From: Blepharisma stoltei
Taxonomy: Eukaryota; Ciliophora; Heterotrichea; Heterotrichida; Blepharismidae
Assembly (NCBI GenBank): GCA_914767885.1
Contig: CAJZBQ010000058.1
Location: 434,001-498,000, forward strand
Length of the DNA: 64,000 bases
Reading direction: 5' to 3'
Below are positions 1 to 10,832 of the stretch, one piece after another. The notes beneath the pieces were generated by a model that was not told the origin of the DNA, did no database searches, and saw only the letters and a list, made by a program, of their open reading frames with translations. The stretch's first letter is position 1. Each line of letters starts with the position of its first letter. Position numbers and translations under genes: made by a program.

Positions 1-707
1 AGGCCTGCAGCAGGACAAGAAATCAAGAGAAGATGTAAATATGTTCAAAATTCAAAACATTGAAACAAAAGTCCAGCAAAACAAAACCAATGAAGACTCA
101 CAGTTTGCAGTATTTTTTAATTTAGAATATAAAAGAAGCCGTCATAAAATATCAAGAAGAGCTTAATAATGAAGTGAAGCTTCTTGATGAAATAGATACA
201 AATAAATCTAAAGACATAAGACTTATTGAAAATAACTTCAATATTGACATCAATATAGAAAAACAAGGATATAAAGAATCTATTACAAAGCTTGGGAATA
301 CTGAGGATGAAAAATTTTTTGAAGTGAAGCTTGAAGTAGCAAGATCTAAAAAGTCACGTGAAGATGCTGATGAAAGTATAATGACAGAATTTGCTCAATC
401 AATAGCAAAAATAAATAATTTGGTTGAAGAAGAGTCAAATTTAAGGGAAGAAGGCTATAATAAATTATTGCAAAATATCGCTGATGATATAGCAAAATAT
501 TATAAGGCGGTAGAACAGCAAACAAAAATTAGAGAAGAATTGAACGGAGTTTTTAGTAAGATGGTGGAAAATTTCCAAGAAAAAGTTAAAGAGGAAATTA
601 ATAAAGAAAGGCAAGACAGAGAAAAATCAATAGAAACGCTATTAAAGTTGCTAGAAGACACTTGCAATAGAGTTGAAGGAGTTTTTTCCCAAGTCCCAGA
701 TAAATAA
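1..707 (+). CDS. SF-assemblin-like coiled-coil protein (5' end cut by window)
   Basis: The gene enters the window already coding: frame 2 is open from base 2 to 109, is interrupted by a 16-nt GT..AG intron at 110-125 (with an in-frame TAA), and continues open to TAA at 705-707. Splicing joins DSQFA to NIKEAVIKYQEE without a frame break. The visible part is about 227 residues, almost entirely charged heptad-like coiled coil, with the spacing and acidic/basic pattern of the SF-assemblin / beta-giardin family. These proteins form striated fibres at basal bodies, so a cytoskeletal role near the ciliary rows is the likely job. The family assignment rests on my reading of the pattern, not on a search; another long coiled-coil protein is the main alternative. 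Confidence 0.6.
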
Positions 708-760
708 TTCATTTTTATACAAATTGTTTAACCATAATTTTATACAATCTCAAGATTTTT

Positions 761-1831
761 CTATATTTTGCCAACAAAATTTCTAATTTCGGCTTTTAGT
801 TGTTTTTTTAATATTTTTATATCTATTGATTTATCATGATAATCAAATTCAAATGGCATTGCTCTTCTAATATCATCATCGGAAAGATATAAATCAGTTA
901 GATATGGGTGTTGGATCAGTTTTTCAGTATCTCATCTCCTCAAAGGATTAAAAACAAGCATTTTGTCTAAAAAATCAAGAGCTAATGGTTCAGCTTCTGG
1001 ATAAATCTCATTTCACAGCCTCTTTGGCTTCTCTGGGATTCTCCTTATAAATTCAGCAGCTCTATCACCCACAAAAATTAAATCTTCTTCATTAGGACAT
1101 CCCAATAAATTAACAATATTAACAATTTGTCGAATATAATCTTCTGCAATAAATACCAATCTCTTCCCCAAAAGTGCCGCCATAATGCACCCAACGCTTC
1201 ATATATCTGATTTTGTAGTTATATAATTTTTATTTAAATAATATTCAGGGGCTAAAAATAGAAATTTCAAAGGTTCCTTTGCAAATTCTTCTGATAAACT
1301 TTCTTTACCACTAGCTATTGAGTGACTAAAGCTAACAATTTTTACATCTTCATTAGAGTTGACAAATATTTCTTCCAAACTTAGATTTCCCAGAACAACT
1401 TCTGCAGAATGAACACATAAAAGTCCTCTTAAAATGCAATACATGAAATACTGAATATGGTTATTTGAAATAATGCATGGGGATCTCAATATTTGATTGA
1501 GTTCTGCATCCATAAATTCTGTAATTAAAAATAGCGAACAACCCGCTTCATTTTTGAATTCTTCAATACTATAAAGCTGAATGATATTTTCATGGTTGAA
1601 ATATTTCATCAGCTTAATTTCATTTAAAACTTTTATAATTTCATTTTTGGATTCATAAGGATTTATGATAGCCCGAATAAGTACTTTTTCTTTTCTTACT
1701 GTATCATATGCAGAAAAAATCCCTCCGTAATTTTTGTAAGCAAAAAACTTGTGATTAATAAAGCGACTAGATATTCCAGGAGAAGGACCGAAAAATGAAA
1801 CACTTGTTGTATTATTTGATGTCATAGCCAT
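761..1831 (-). CDS. MAPK/CDK-like (CMGC) protein pseudokinase
   Basis: 356 residues from ATG at 1831 to TAG at 761-763, with TGA read as Trp at three places, including SDIWSVGC at about residue 210, where Trp is required by the kinase fold. APEYYL (activation-loop end), SDIWSVGC and a CMGC-like C-lobe with FLDKMLVFNPLRRW are clear. The catalytic residues are gone: the glycine loop is degenerate, the VAIK lysine is Arg (VLIRAI), HRDLKPxN reads LGNLSLEEIF, and DFG reads VSFSHS. By family knowledge such a protein cannot do normal phosphotransfer, so a scaffold or allosteric role is likely. It is divergently transcribed from the dynein fragment, with 49 bp between start codons. No IES or intron is seen in it. 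Confidence 0.8.
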
Positions 1832-1880
1832 TTTATTTCTCCTATGTGTGCTTAAAACGTTAAATCTTTATTCGCATATT

Positions 1881-4800
1881 ATGAAAATTCATGCTCATTC
1901 AAGAAAATTTAGCTTAGCCCAAGTGTCAATAAAATCAGAGACCTACTCTCAGCCTGATCAAGAAAAAATCAATATTCTTAAGTCTCGACTCTATAAGCGA
2001 GGTTTAAGCTTATCATCTCTTCCTTCAGTTCCCAAACCAAAAGTTTCAAAAGTGCCACTTCTTCGTCCTTTTGATCCATCCTCAGATGTTGAATCAGGAA
2101 TTTCACGACCAAATAGCAAATCTTCTACTTCAAGACCTTTAAGTTCAAGAACAAATTCTACGTGCTCTACAAGAGCTTTGAGGCCATCTTCAGCTATAAA
2201 AAAAAATGAATTTAGTTCATCTTTGTTATCAAGATCTGCTTCACAGCCTTCAAGACCTATGACCGCAAAAACAAATCTTTCTCCCAAACTACCTATGTCA
2301 AGACTAAATGTCAATATTATTGAAAAAACTAAAGCAAAAATTTTAATTGAAAAATTGACTGGGAGATCAAATAAAGAGAATAAAGCTACTGAAAATGTGC
2401 ATGAAGAAAAAATTATCAAATTTAATAGTGAAAATATAGAATACAGTGAAAATGTTGAAGAGAATAAATTTGAGGATTATAACGATGACCCCCCTCAATC
2501 TTTATGTCTACTGCAACAAAATTTTTCGAAAAAATCTTCATGCCTGCTGCAACACAACATTTTTATAAAAAAAATTAATGCGTTTTTCTCTAGGTGAGTT
2601 TTCTCAAAAAAAACCATAAAACAGAATTTGTAGGTGTGTCAATGACCTTTTCATCGAGATTTTGGCGGGCTATGCCATCGCTCGCCATTTTATTAAACTT
2701 ATCTAGCTAAAAAGTACGGAAAAATTTAAGATGCACGTCGAAAATTGTTGCAAGAGGATTAGGATTAAGATTATTACAGACAGGCGCTAGCCATATTGAT
2801 GACGCAGTTATTAAAGACCTCCCGTACGGAAGGTTCTACTGCTTTTTGACTCCAGCCCAGAGGATCTATCCCTCTTACGAGTGCCCTTCCGGTACCTTCT
2901 GTCTCCTCCTTGCCTTGGGAGTTCAGTCTTGAGTGGGCGGCTTATGGATTTCTGCGGCCCTGCTACGGGCGATAGGAGTAGCTTGATTCCAAGGATCAGC
3001 TCTTGGAGTCTATCGGGTGTCAAAGTGCCTTTCTTCGGCAGCTACAGGAAAAAGACTGTTCCCCTTCCCCTGTGGCCTGGCTGAAACCCCCAGTTTCTCG
3101 TTAGAGGAATACCCATGGGTCCTCGAAATCAAGGACATTGTTGAGCACCTCCATTTCCAACCACAGGAAAGCAGCCAAAACCTACACTTTTTGAGCCTGC
3201 GTCTGATTCTCGGCTCGGAGTCCGTCCCAGTTCGCTGTAGCCATAAGGTCTGGACTGCTGCGCCAAGAGGGCAGGTTGACACGAGTCGCCATTTTAATGT
3301 ATATAATTTATTGCAAGAGACATGAAAATTATTATTTTTTTTATATAAAATTTTATATTTAAAAATTGCATTTTTGTTGCAATAGACATGAAGATTGAGG
3401 GGTCATCGTTATAAGAATTATCCAAACAGGCGGAAATTTACCTACCGAATTTTTGTATTTAAATCAAAAAAGCCATAGTCATATTTATGATTTAGAGGTA
3501 GCTTCAGCTGATAAAATAAATGAAAAATATTATACGTTATCTGCGAGAGGGATTAATCTGTTTAATTATGGAAAAGCAGTTGAGTTTATAAAGCTAAATG
3601 ATTGAGTTTTAGATAGAGAGTCATTTTTAAAAATAAAAGAAATGCCTTTTTTTCGGCAGTTTTTTATATGAAAAGTTATCAAAAGTTGGAAAAGAATTGT
3701 AAACCATGAGAATAGAGAGAAAAAAACTAAAAAATTGGAAGAAAAGTTATTTAAAGTAGATGACAACTATTCAGATTTATTATTAGCACATAAATCTTCT
3801 TGTTTGGAGCTTGAAAAATTGAAATTTATTGAAATTCCTGCACATATGGATTTATTCACTTTAGAATCTTTTAAGAATCTTCAAGAAACGAATCAATTTG
3901 AAGTAAAGACTCATATGAAAGAATTATCATGGCGAATGAGGGATAGCATAATGTCGAATATTCAAAAAATAATGGATAGCTTGCGCGAAAAGATCATTAT
4001 GGAAATTGCTCAAGAAAAAGTTCACGGTGGCTTTCAACAGCAAGCTCCTATAGGCCACAAAGCTATCCCTCTTAGTGAGATTTAGGCTTGACTCGCATCT
4101 CCTATTTCTTTTTAACAAATATTTTTTGACAATTTCCAAACTTGTGAATAAAAAGAATTTCTTATGGAAGGTTGTTGTTTAAATTTCCCAACTTATTATA
4201 AATATTTATATGAAAAAATGGGCTTTCCTGAAAACATGAGCTATGGACAGCGATCTATGCTAAGAAAGGAATGCTCAAGATTCATTAGATTTTCATATCT
4301 AGCTGACTATATTACAAGTGAAAGCCTGAAAAATCTTTATATTAGTTCAGTCAAAATTTTAATCAAAAAGCTAGAAGATCAGTTGAAATGCTTAAATAAT
4401 TCTGATGCTTCAGAAGACGATTCTGACTATATTCATAGCCCTTATAAAAAAACACATGAAAATCCATTATTTAAAATTGAGTTTATATTAAATGATATTC
4501 CAATTGAACCAAGATTGAAAGTAGAACTAAAAGAAGACACACAAATGCACGATCCTGATGGCTTTCATCCAAATTTGAATTTAATTGTAGAGGATTCTGA
4601 AAATAAAATTTCATTTTCACCGTTTCCAGCGACTTTTGTCCCAAATTTAAATAGGATATGGCTAAAGTTTGTGCCTGGAAAAGAAGCTTTTATTGACTCA
4701 TTTTTGTCAGTAATTTATAATGGTTTGGAGAACTTTAAGGTTATTCAAAGGTGAAGTCGGCACCCAGATCTAACTGATTTCGCTTTAGCGCTTGAAGAGT

Positions 4801-7385
4801 GAGACGATAAAGTGGCTGGCTATTGGCAGCCTGTAAAAATCTTAGCATTAGATTTTACTCCATGATTAATAGAAAGTCCTTTTTATTATGATATAGAAGG
4901 AAAAATTACGAAAATAGTTAATCTTGCCTTTGAAAACATTGATACTCTTTTCAATAAATTTGAATATGCAATTTTTTCACTTTACAAAAACCGTGAAATT
5001 GACTTTTCTATTTTTTCTCATCAATTTTTCCAACATCAACTTGAAGCATTTCAATCAACTTTTTCTCTCTTCAATAGTCAACTATCCAAAATTGATAAAA
5101 CTCCTAAAAGTTTTGAAAATGGAATTTTTAGTGTTGATTGCAAAAAACTTAAAGAAATTTTGACAGAAAGTTCTCAAGAGCGCATTAAAAAAACCCAAAA
5201 TTTACTTTTAAATGTGTTTAGGACTGGAATTAATAAAGTTCAAAGCTGAGCTATAAAATCTGACAAAGCTTTATCTAGAAAAGTTAACAGCTTAGATGAT
5301 TTTATTGCACAAAGAGAAGCATTAAATGAGATAAATTCAGTAATAAGAAAAATGAAGACTGATTTTGATACCTTTTCATGCCTATTACAAATTGCAATAA
5401 AAATGAACCTGCAGATTTCTATTGAGGATAGCGAAGATGTAATGCATACTTCTAGTTTGTTAAGAGTTTTAACATCACATGCATATGTAATTGAAGACGC
5501 AGCAATAAAAACAATGAGAATCTATAAAAAAGAAATTAATGGTTTAGTGCCTGATATACTAAAATATATCAGTGAATCGTTGATGGAAATAAGAAGTGAA
5601 AAATATTTAAAATATGATTCCGATTTAAAAAAAATTATAAAGGATTTGGAATCTTTATATAAAAAATACGTATATTTGAAATATAAAGCTGAGAATATTA
5701 CTAAATATCAAAAAATATTGGATTGTAAAATTACTGAATTTCCTGAACTGCAAGAGCTATTAAAAGAAATTGAAATACGAAAAAGAGTATGAGTAGGGTA
5801 TAATGATTGAAAAATAGCTTACTCTCAATGGTTTTTTATGCCAGTCGAAAGATTAGATCTAAGTGAACTTTCAATCAAACTTGATGAATATATGATTTTG
5901 ATTATAGGCATATCCCTAAGATAGCCCGATATGGGCTAGGAATAGAAGCCAAAACTTCCAACTTGGTTCGGCCTATATGGAATGGCCGAATTAATTGGAA
6001 AGCGACAAATAAGCCTCCTTCCACTTGTTTCGACCAATCCATTTTAGCCTAACCAAGTGGGAAGTTTTGGCCTCTATCCCTAGCCCATATGGGCTATCTT
6101 AGGGATATGCCTATAAAATTTCAGAGGAATCTTTGCCTAAATGTGAAATCTTGGAAAAAATGAAAAAAATGATCAAAAATTTCCAAAATATTTTTGATAT
6201 TATCGAAGCATTTAAATCACCTATGCAAAACGAACATTTAGAAATGATAAGCTATATTTTGCAAGAAGATATCAGGCTGGTAACTGATTTAAATATAGGC
6301 AAAATAATCAAAATGAACATGCTAACTCTCCATGAGCGAAAACTTGTGCTTTCTCCACAAAAGAGGGTTTTTTCTTTCATGTTAAATTTCTTTTCAAAAG
6401 ATCCTAATTTGCAAAAACTGAACGTTAAAATTTGAATTAACTTATAATTTTTTGAGAATGCAAGCTATATAATTCTCCACTCTTTCTAACTCCTTTCATC
6501 CCGATGCTCCCAAGATTATCAGGAGGCTAGACTTACCAGCATTTGCTGATGGAGACAGCCCTTCAATTGGCAAATCCGCCAGATAATGCAGATTTGTTAA
6601 TCGAAGGTTTGGCTTTGGTTGTTTCAAGAAAATTTGAGCTGTTAAGCAGCTGTAAAACTAAATATGTTATAATCGAATGGTTGGTTTTGCCAAAAAAAGT
6701 TGGCATCCAATCGTCTTGATAGGCATCGGGACGATATAGTCATAAAGTAGGGAGGAGCTATATCTAGGTTTAAGAACTAGAGAGATTGCATTATAATAAT
6801 TATTACTTACAAATCACAATATTTTATTCCTAGCTTTCTGAAGGATTAATTTTTTTCAAAAAAGAGAATTTGCTTGCTTACTGAGTGGTTAGGTTAGGCT
6901 ATTTAAAGACAGGCGTTAACCATATTGGTGATACAGTTACGAAAGACCTCAAATATGGAAGGTTCTACTGCTTTTCGACTCCAGCCCAGAAGGTATATCC
7001 CCGAAATCGGGTGCTACTTCCGGTAATTTCTGCCTTGCCTTAAGGCTTCAGTCTTAAGTGGACGGTTTATGGATTTCTGCAGTCATGCAGCGGGCGCGAC
7101 TGTAGTAACTTGACTCCAAGGATCAGCTCCTTGGAGTCTGTCGGGTGCCAAAGTGTCTTCACTCTACAGCTTCAGAAAAAGACTGATCCACTATGAGTTC
7201 ATCCCAGTTAGCCGTGGCTATAAGGTCTGGATAGTAACGCCAAGAGGGTATGCTAACACGTATAACCATTTTAATGCATTGCCTGCTGATGGGGAGTAAG
7301 TAAAAAATCCGAAATTCAAGCAGTTGCCAGCCAAGCGATTCATGATGCAAAGCTGTATGAAGAATATAAAGCTTTATCAAAATAA
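1881..7385 (+). CDS. Dynein heavy chain N-terminal tail (stem) only, split by four insertions
   Basis: Exons 1881-2479, 3410-4072, 4163-5903, 6115-6442 and 7297-7385 add up to 3420 nt (1139 residues plus stop). The first 190 residues are Ser/Pro-rich. Then come hallmarks of the axonemal heavy-chain tail: YTLSARGIN, IPFF-like MPFFRQFFIWK, CSRFIRFSYLADYI, LLKEIEIRKRVWVGYNDW and the start of the linker. TGA is Trp throughout. The protein stops (TAA 7383-7385) soon after the linker begins, so no AAA motor domain is present in the window; full-length chains exceed 4000 residues. It could be a truncated gene, a tail-only protein, or a gene whose remainder lies elsewhere in the germline. The join at 4073-4162 is proposed to remove three in-frame stops. 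Confidence 0.72.
2480..3409. mobile_element. IES with about 40-bp terminal inverted repeats in the dynein gene
   Basis: Left end TAACGATGACCCCCCTC and right end, read in reverse, TAACGATGACCCCTC; similarity continues inwards through the stretch ending in CAACAAAA. Removing 930 bp joins GATTA to TATAAGAA and puts the dynein frame (GNLPTEFLYL) in register. Inside lies a GC-richer retroposon-like repeat (about 2757-3300). Confidence 0.85.
2757..3300 (-). repeat. GC-rich retroposon-like repeat, copy 1
   Basis: Clearly GC-richer than its surroundings. Read on the minus strand it begins AAAATGGCGACTCGTG at about 3297 and ends in a simple repeat tail (TAATCTTAATCCTAATCC-like) at about 2757-2778. 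A diverged copy lies at 6886-7275 with shared blocks such as GGAAGGTTCTACTGCTTTT and GACTCCAGCCCAGA. The short ORFs in it differ between copies and are not conserved, so I do not call a protein. Confidence 0.7.
4073..4162. mobile_element. Putative 90-bp IES without clear inverted repeats
   Basis: Three stops (TAG 4083, TAA 4116, TAA 4146) fall in the otherwise open dynein frame, and no 15-16 nt intron fits. TA dinucleotides in the same codon phase at 4073-4074 and 4163-4164 allow a 90-bp in-frame removal that takes out all three, joining KAIPL to MEGCC. Ends are weakly alike (TAGTGAGATTT / TAAGAAATTC). Confidence 0.45.
5904..6114. mobile_element. Near-palindromic IES (about 210 bp)
   Basis: Long inverted arms start TAGGCATATCCCTAAGATAG at the left and mirror this at the right. 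The loop region holds further paired stretches. Removal between TA 5903-5904 and TA 6114-6115 gives ATT AAA ATT TCA and restores the dynein frame (LIKISEESLPK). Confidence 0.85.
6443..7296. mobile_element. IES in dynein linker region containing repeat copy 2
   Basis: Joining TA 6443-6444 to TA 7297-7298 removes 854 bp and an immediate TAA, and gives KIWINLSKKSEIQAVASQAI, which matches the dynein linker pattern. Right end is GGGGAGTAAG; a partial mate TAACTCCTTTCATC lies at 6488, so the insertion may be composite. Confidence 0.65.
6886..7275 (-). repeat. GC-rich retroposon-like repeat, copy 2
   Basis: Diverged, shorter relative of the repeat at 2757-3300: GACAGGCGTTAACCATATTG, GGAAGGTTCTACTGCTTTTC and GGATCAGCTCCTTGGAGTCT have counterparts there. 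Tail GGTTAGGTTAGG at 6888-6899; other end ...ACCATTTTAATGC. Confidence 0.7.
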
Positions 7386-7642
7386 TGCGAAAATTGTACA
7401 CGATTTATTTAACTTAACTCATTAAATTATAAAATTTCTCAACTTCTACTAAATCCGATATTATTGCTAACTCTTGAACTTTGATTATTTATCTCAAAAA
7501 AAATTATTAAGGAAGGTAATAATAATAATAAATTGTAAAAAATATAGACTAGTTTTCTTATCCATTCCTAAACTATCGTTTTAAACAATTGTCTGCTTTT
7601 GATATATCATTTAGTAGTAATCAGCTTGTGGAGATAATATTA

Positions 7643-9471
7643 ATGGCATCTTGGAACCTATCATCTTCACAACGTGCTAAAGACACGATAAACCCTATCA
7701 GAGAAACAGTAGCCACCATTCTTCTTCCTACAGATTTTCATCTCCCCACTTATTCCTTAGCCCTAGGTGATCCTTCAGTGTTTCCTGATTTCGCTGTGAA
7801 CCCTATTTTCACAAGAATCGCTCAAGAAAATCTTCTGTCAGGAACTGGAAATGGCTACTGTTTAGCAGCAGGACCTAGGCCAGCCCGTGAAGCATTAGCA
7901 AGACAATTTTCTTAGCCCCTTTATAAGCAAGTAAAACCATTAGAAAAAGGAAAATTATCCCCCTTTAAGAGCGAGCAAAGGCATTTTCTAATATAAATTA
8001 TTTTTACATAGAATATTTTATGGATAGTTAATAGTTATTATTACGAGCATTTAGTTAATTCTATTAAATTCGTTAACTTGCATTCATAAATATAAATATT
8101 ATAAATTAGATTAGTTTATTTTTTAATATTTGATAAAATTTTTTTTAAAAAAATACCTTTTAAAAGTGAAAAAAAAAAACTTATGAAAGGGGATTTATGA
8201 AAATATTCAGCTTAGTTGGGAAGATGTAATCCTTGATATCGGTGGAAGCGGAGCAATTCATACAGCCATGCAAGTATTTTTAAACCCAGGAGACAATATT
8301 CTAATCCCAGCCCCTGGCTTTCCTCTTTATAAGTGTATGGCAGGCAATTTAAGTGCAGAAGCAAGACTATATTCATTAAGACCTGACCATGGTTGGGAAA
8401 TAGACTTCAATGACTTACACCCCCATTCTTAATCTGATCACAACCATTCAAATAAAGCTAAAAAAAATTTAGTATCAAAATTTTTATATTTAATTCTTTT
8501 CCATATGAAATATTTTATGTTCTAGTCACATGAAATAAAACATCAAATATGATAGAAGTTGCTTAAAAATTGCATAGAAGCAATTACGATATATATCTCT
8601 AATATTCATTATTATCAAAGATAATTAGTTAGATTTAAGGTGGTATTTCGAAGAGGTTCATTTTTGGCTATGTGAAAATCATTAATCAAGGATCTATTTT
8701 TACAAAATTTTCTATAGGATCATTCGATCAAGGACGGGAGAACTAGACAGACTAGTTGATGAAAGGACAAAATTGCTAGTCATCATAAACCCATCAAACC
8801 CTTGTGGAAGCGTTTTTACAAAGGAGCATTTATTAGAAATTTTAGATTGGGCAGAAAGGCATAAAATCTGTATTTTAGCTGACGAAGTCTATACAGGAAT
8901 GAGCTATGGGAAGCCTCACATCCCAATCGGATCCTTAACTGATGAAGTCCCTGTTTTTACTATTGGTGCTATGAGCAAAATGTATTTGGTGCCTGGATGG
9001 AGATGTGGCTGGCTTATTGTCTATGATAAACACAATAAATGTGCAGAATTCAGAGATGCGATATTAAAAGTAAAAAATATGCTTTTGCATCCTGCTCCTT
9101 TTATCGCGAACTCTATACCAGCAATTATAGAACAAACTCCAGAAAACTATATGAGTGAAGTTATGCAAAAAGTTAAGGAAAGAGCTGAACTTGTGTACCA
9201 AAAAATTCAAGAAACTCCAGGATTATCAATGCAGATGCCTGAAGGAGCTCTATACTGCATGATTTCTATAGACTTAGAAGCTTTTGAAGATTTTGGAAAT
9301 TCAATTATTTTTGCTGAAAAACTAGCAAGGGAACAAGGAGTCTTGGTGCTTCCTGGAGAAAGTTTCATGAGTCATAGAGCCTTTAGAGTTGTTCTATGCC
9401 AGTCAAGAGCTGTTCTTGAAGAGTGCATGGACAGAATTAAAAATTTCGCAGCAGCACATCATAAAAAATAA
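7643..9471 (+). CDS. TAT: Tyrosine aminotransferase
   Basis: After removing two IESs (7913-8195 and 8416-8743) the exons give 1218 nt, 405 residues. Class I/II PLP-dependent fold landmarks are in order: ALGDPSVFPDF, GNGYCLAAGP, the GGSGAIHTAM cofactor loop, PAPGFPLYK, NPSNPCGSVF, ADEVYTGM, and the Schiff-base lysine in GAMSKMYLVPGWRCGW. This pattern is characteristic of tyrosine aminotransferases, which turn tyrosine and 2-oxoglutarate into 4-hydroxyphenylpyruvate; overlap with kynurenine or other aromatic transamination is possible. ATG 7643 is the first in-frame Met. It converges on the IDO gene (78 bp between stops) and lies 11 kb from phenylalanine hydroxylase, which makes its substrate. 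Confidence 0.9.
7913..8195. mobile_element. IES 1 in TAT (283 bp)
   Basis: Ends TAGCCCCTTTATAAGC and, reversed, TAAATCCCCTTTCATAAG form an imperfect terminal inverted repeat. Interior is very AT-rich. Removal joins RQFS to YENIQLSWEDV in frame. Confidence 0.85.
8416..8743. mobile_element. IES 2 in TAT (328 bp), decayed family A ends
   Basis: Left TACACCCCCATTCTTAATC and reversed right TAGTTCTCCCGTCCTTGATC resemble the family A terminal repeat (CATCCTTGATCGAACGA). Removal joins DFND to LDRLVDERTKLL in frame. Confidence 0.85.
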
Positions 9472-9548
9472 TTAAAAGTTGCATTAACTGCATTTATTGC
9501 TCGAAAAATATAAATATAAAGCATTTTTAAAATTATAAAATAAATTAG

Positions 9549-10832
9549 TTAATAATAAGTTGTTATCATCAGCTTTCTTGTATTTTCAATCAAGCTATTT
9601 AAAAACGACTCAATAGAAGACCCACCAGTTCCCTTAGTGCTGCCTCCTTGACTTGGCTTGATAATATATTGATAAGCAAGTTTGCAATGCGTTTTTCTAA
9701 AATTAGCAAATTCTTCTATCACTGAATTCCATTCGTCAACTGCATCCAAATCAACGACAGTTTTCCTGATATCTTTTGGCCTGCTTTTTTCAACGAAAGC
9801 GATAAAGTCTCTATGCTCTTTTTTCATATATGGGAAAATCCCTGATAAAAATGTATCATTAGAATTCAAAGTAAAAATTGCATCGATAAGCCGAACCAAG
9901 GGGCTTTGGGCTGCAGTTGACCCCATTAGCTTTAGAGGAGTCTCAGAAACTCCTTCATATATTACACCGTCAAAAGACCCTAACTCCTTCATTGATTGAA
10001 CCGCCCGCCATTATTTAATAAGAAGAAGAAAAGAATTTTAATTACCCTATACTAATACTTGAGGCTATTCAATAAGGAATTGCGGTAATTTCCCAAAATT
10101 TTAGAAAATTGCGATTGGGGATTAGAGTAAGTATCTTCTGAAGCCAAAATAAAATACATTTGGATCTACCCTTTGAAAGACCAATGACAAAGCCTTTTTC
10201 ATATCTTTTAATGTATCAACAAAAATTTTTAGTGAATTTTTGACGTCTTCCTCATTTTTGGTTTGGATTCCATTATAAAATGTCGGAATTGTTTCAATTA
10301 TTGCATTGCCCAAGTACTCAATATAAGTCCCACAGTGGTAAAAGAAGGTCTCGTCATCAGTCCCTGAGAAAGTAAACAAGCTATCAATATTATCTGGGTG
10401 GAATTCCTTCGATTCATCTTTCAACTTCCAGTTTTGGAAATTCGTGGAAACAATTGAAATCATAGGGGCACGATCTAAATGATTGCTTAACCTGCAAAAA
10501 GGAACTGAAATATTTGATGGAATTCTCTGAGAAGGAGTGCTTGAATGCCAATAATAAGCTGAAGCAAGATACGCATGAAGTAGAGTTGCGAGCTCAATTT
10601 GATCATTATCGTCTATTATTAAGGATGGATCAAACCTAGGCAGCTTCCTTATTTGGCTTGCTAAGTCTGATGGGTTGTCCTGGATTGACTTGACTAAGTT
10701 GTAGTGAGGCAAAAGTGCTTCAGATGTTGGAATGCTCAAAGGTGGAATTGACTGGACAAAGGATTGGATTGGGAGAGACTGAAATGATAAGAGAGAGCTC
10801 GGGAGGGTGCTGAAAAGCCTTGAAAAATTCAT
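9549..10832 (-). CDS. IDO: Indoleamine 2,3-dioxygenase
   Basis: Exons 10125-10832, 10002-10013 and 9549-9986 (385 residues) around a proposed 111-bp IES and a 15-nt intron at 9987-10001. Family signatures: FCRLSNHLDRAP, FSGTDDETFFYHCGTYIEYLG, GFRRYL, GVIYEGVSE, GSTAAQSP and FRKTHCKLAYQYI, whose His is in the place of the haem-iron ligand. With the intron removed, the spacing from the conserved Trp to GVIYEG equals that of known enzymes. The enzyme opens the indole ring of tryptophan to N-formylkynurenine. The N-terminus (MNFSRLFSTLPSSLL) is Ser/Leu-rich and could be a targeting peptide. The exact IES edge is unresolved: simple TA or TAAT joins leave a TAA just before the Trp codon. Confidence 0.88.
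9987..10001 (-). other. 15-nt intron in IDO
   Basis: GTTCAATCAATGAAG on the minus strand. It preserves frame either way, so it is inferred from family spacing: without it five extra residues lie between the conserved Trp and GVIYEG. Confidence 0.65.
10014..10124. mobile_element. IES of about 111 bp in IDO, TIR not visible
   Basis: Holds seven stops in the IDO frame between GFRRYL and the conserved Trp. Both edges show TAAT on the coding strand. No inverted repeat is seen. Size is close to the IESs at 20927 and 27287. Confidence 0.6.

Noticed and set aside
2811..3325. Four overlapping ORFs of 67-102 codons in the GC-rich repeat.
   Set aside because: They are on both strands, overlap each other, and are not kept in the diverged copy at 6886-7275; high GC alone gives open frames here.
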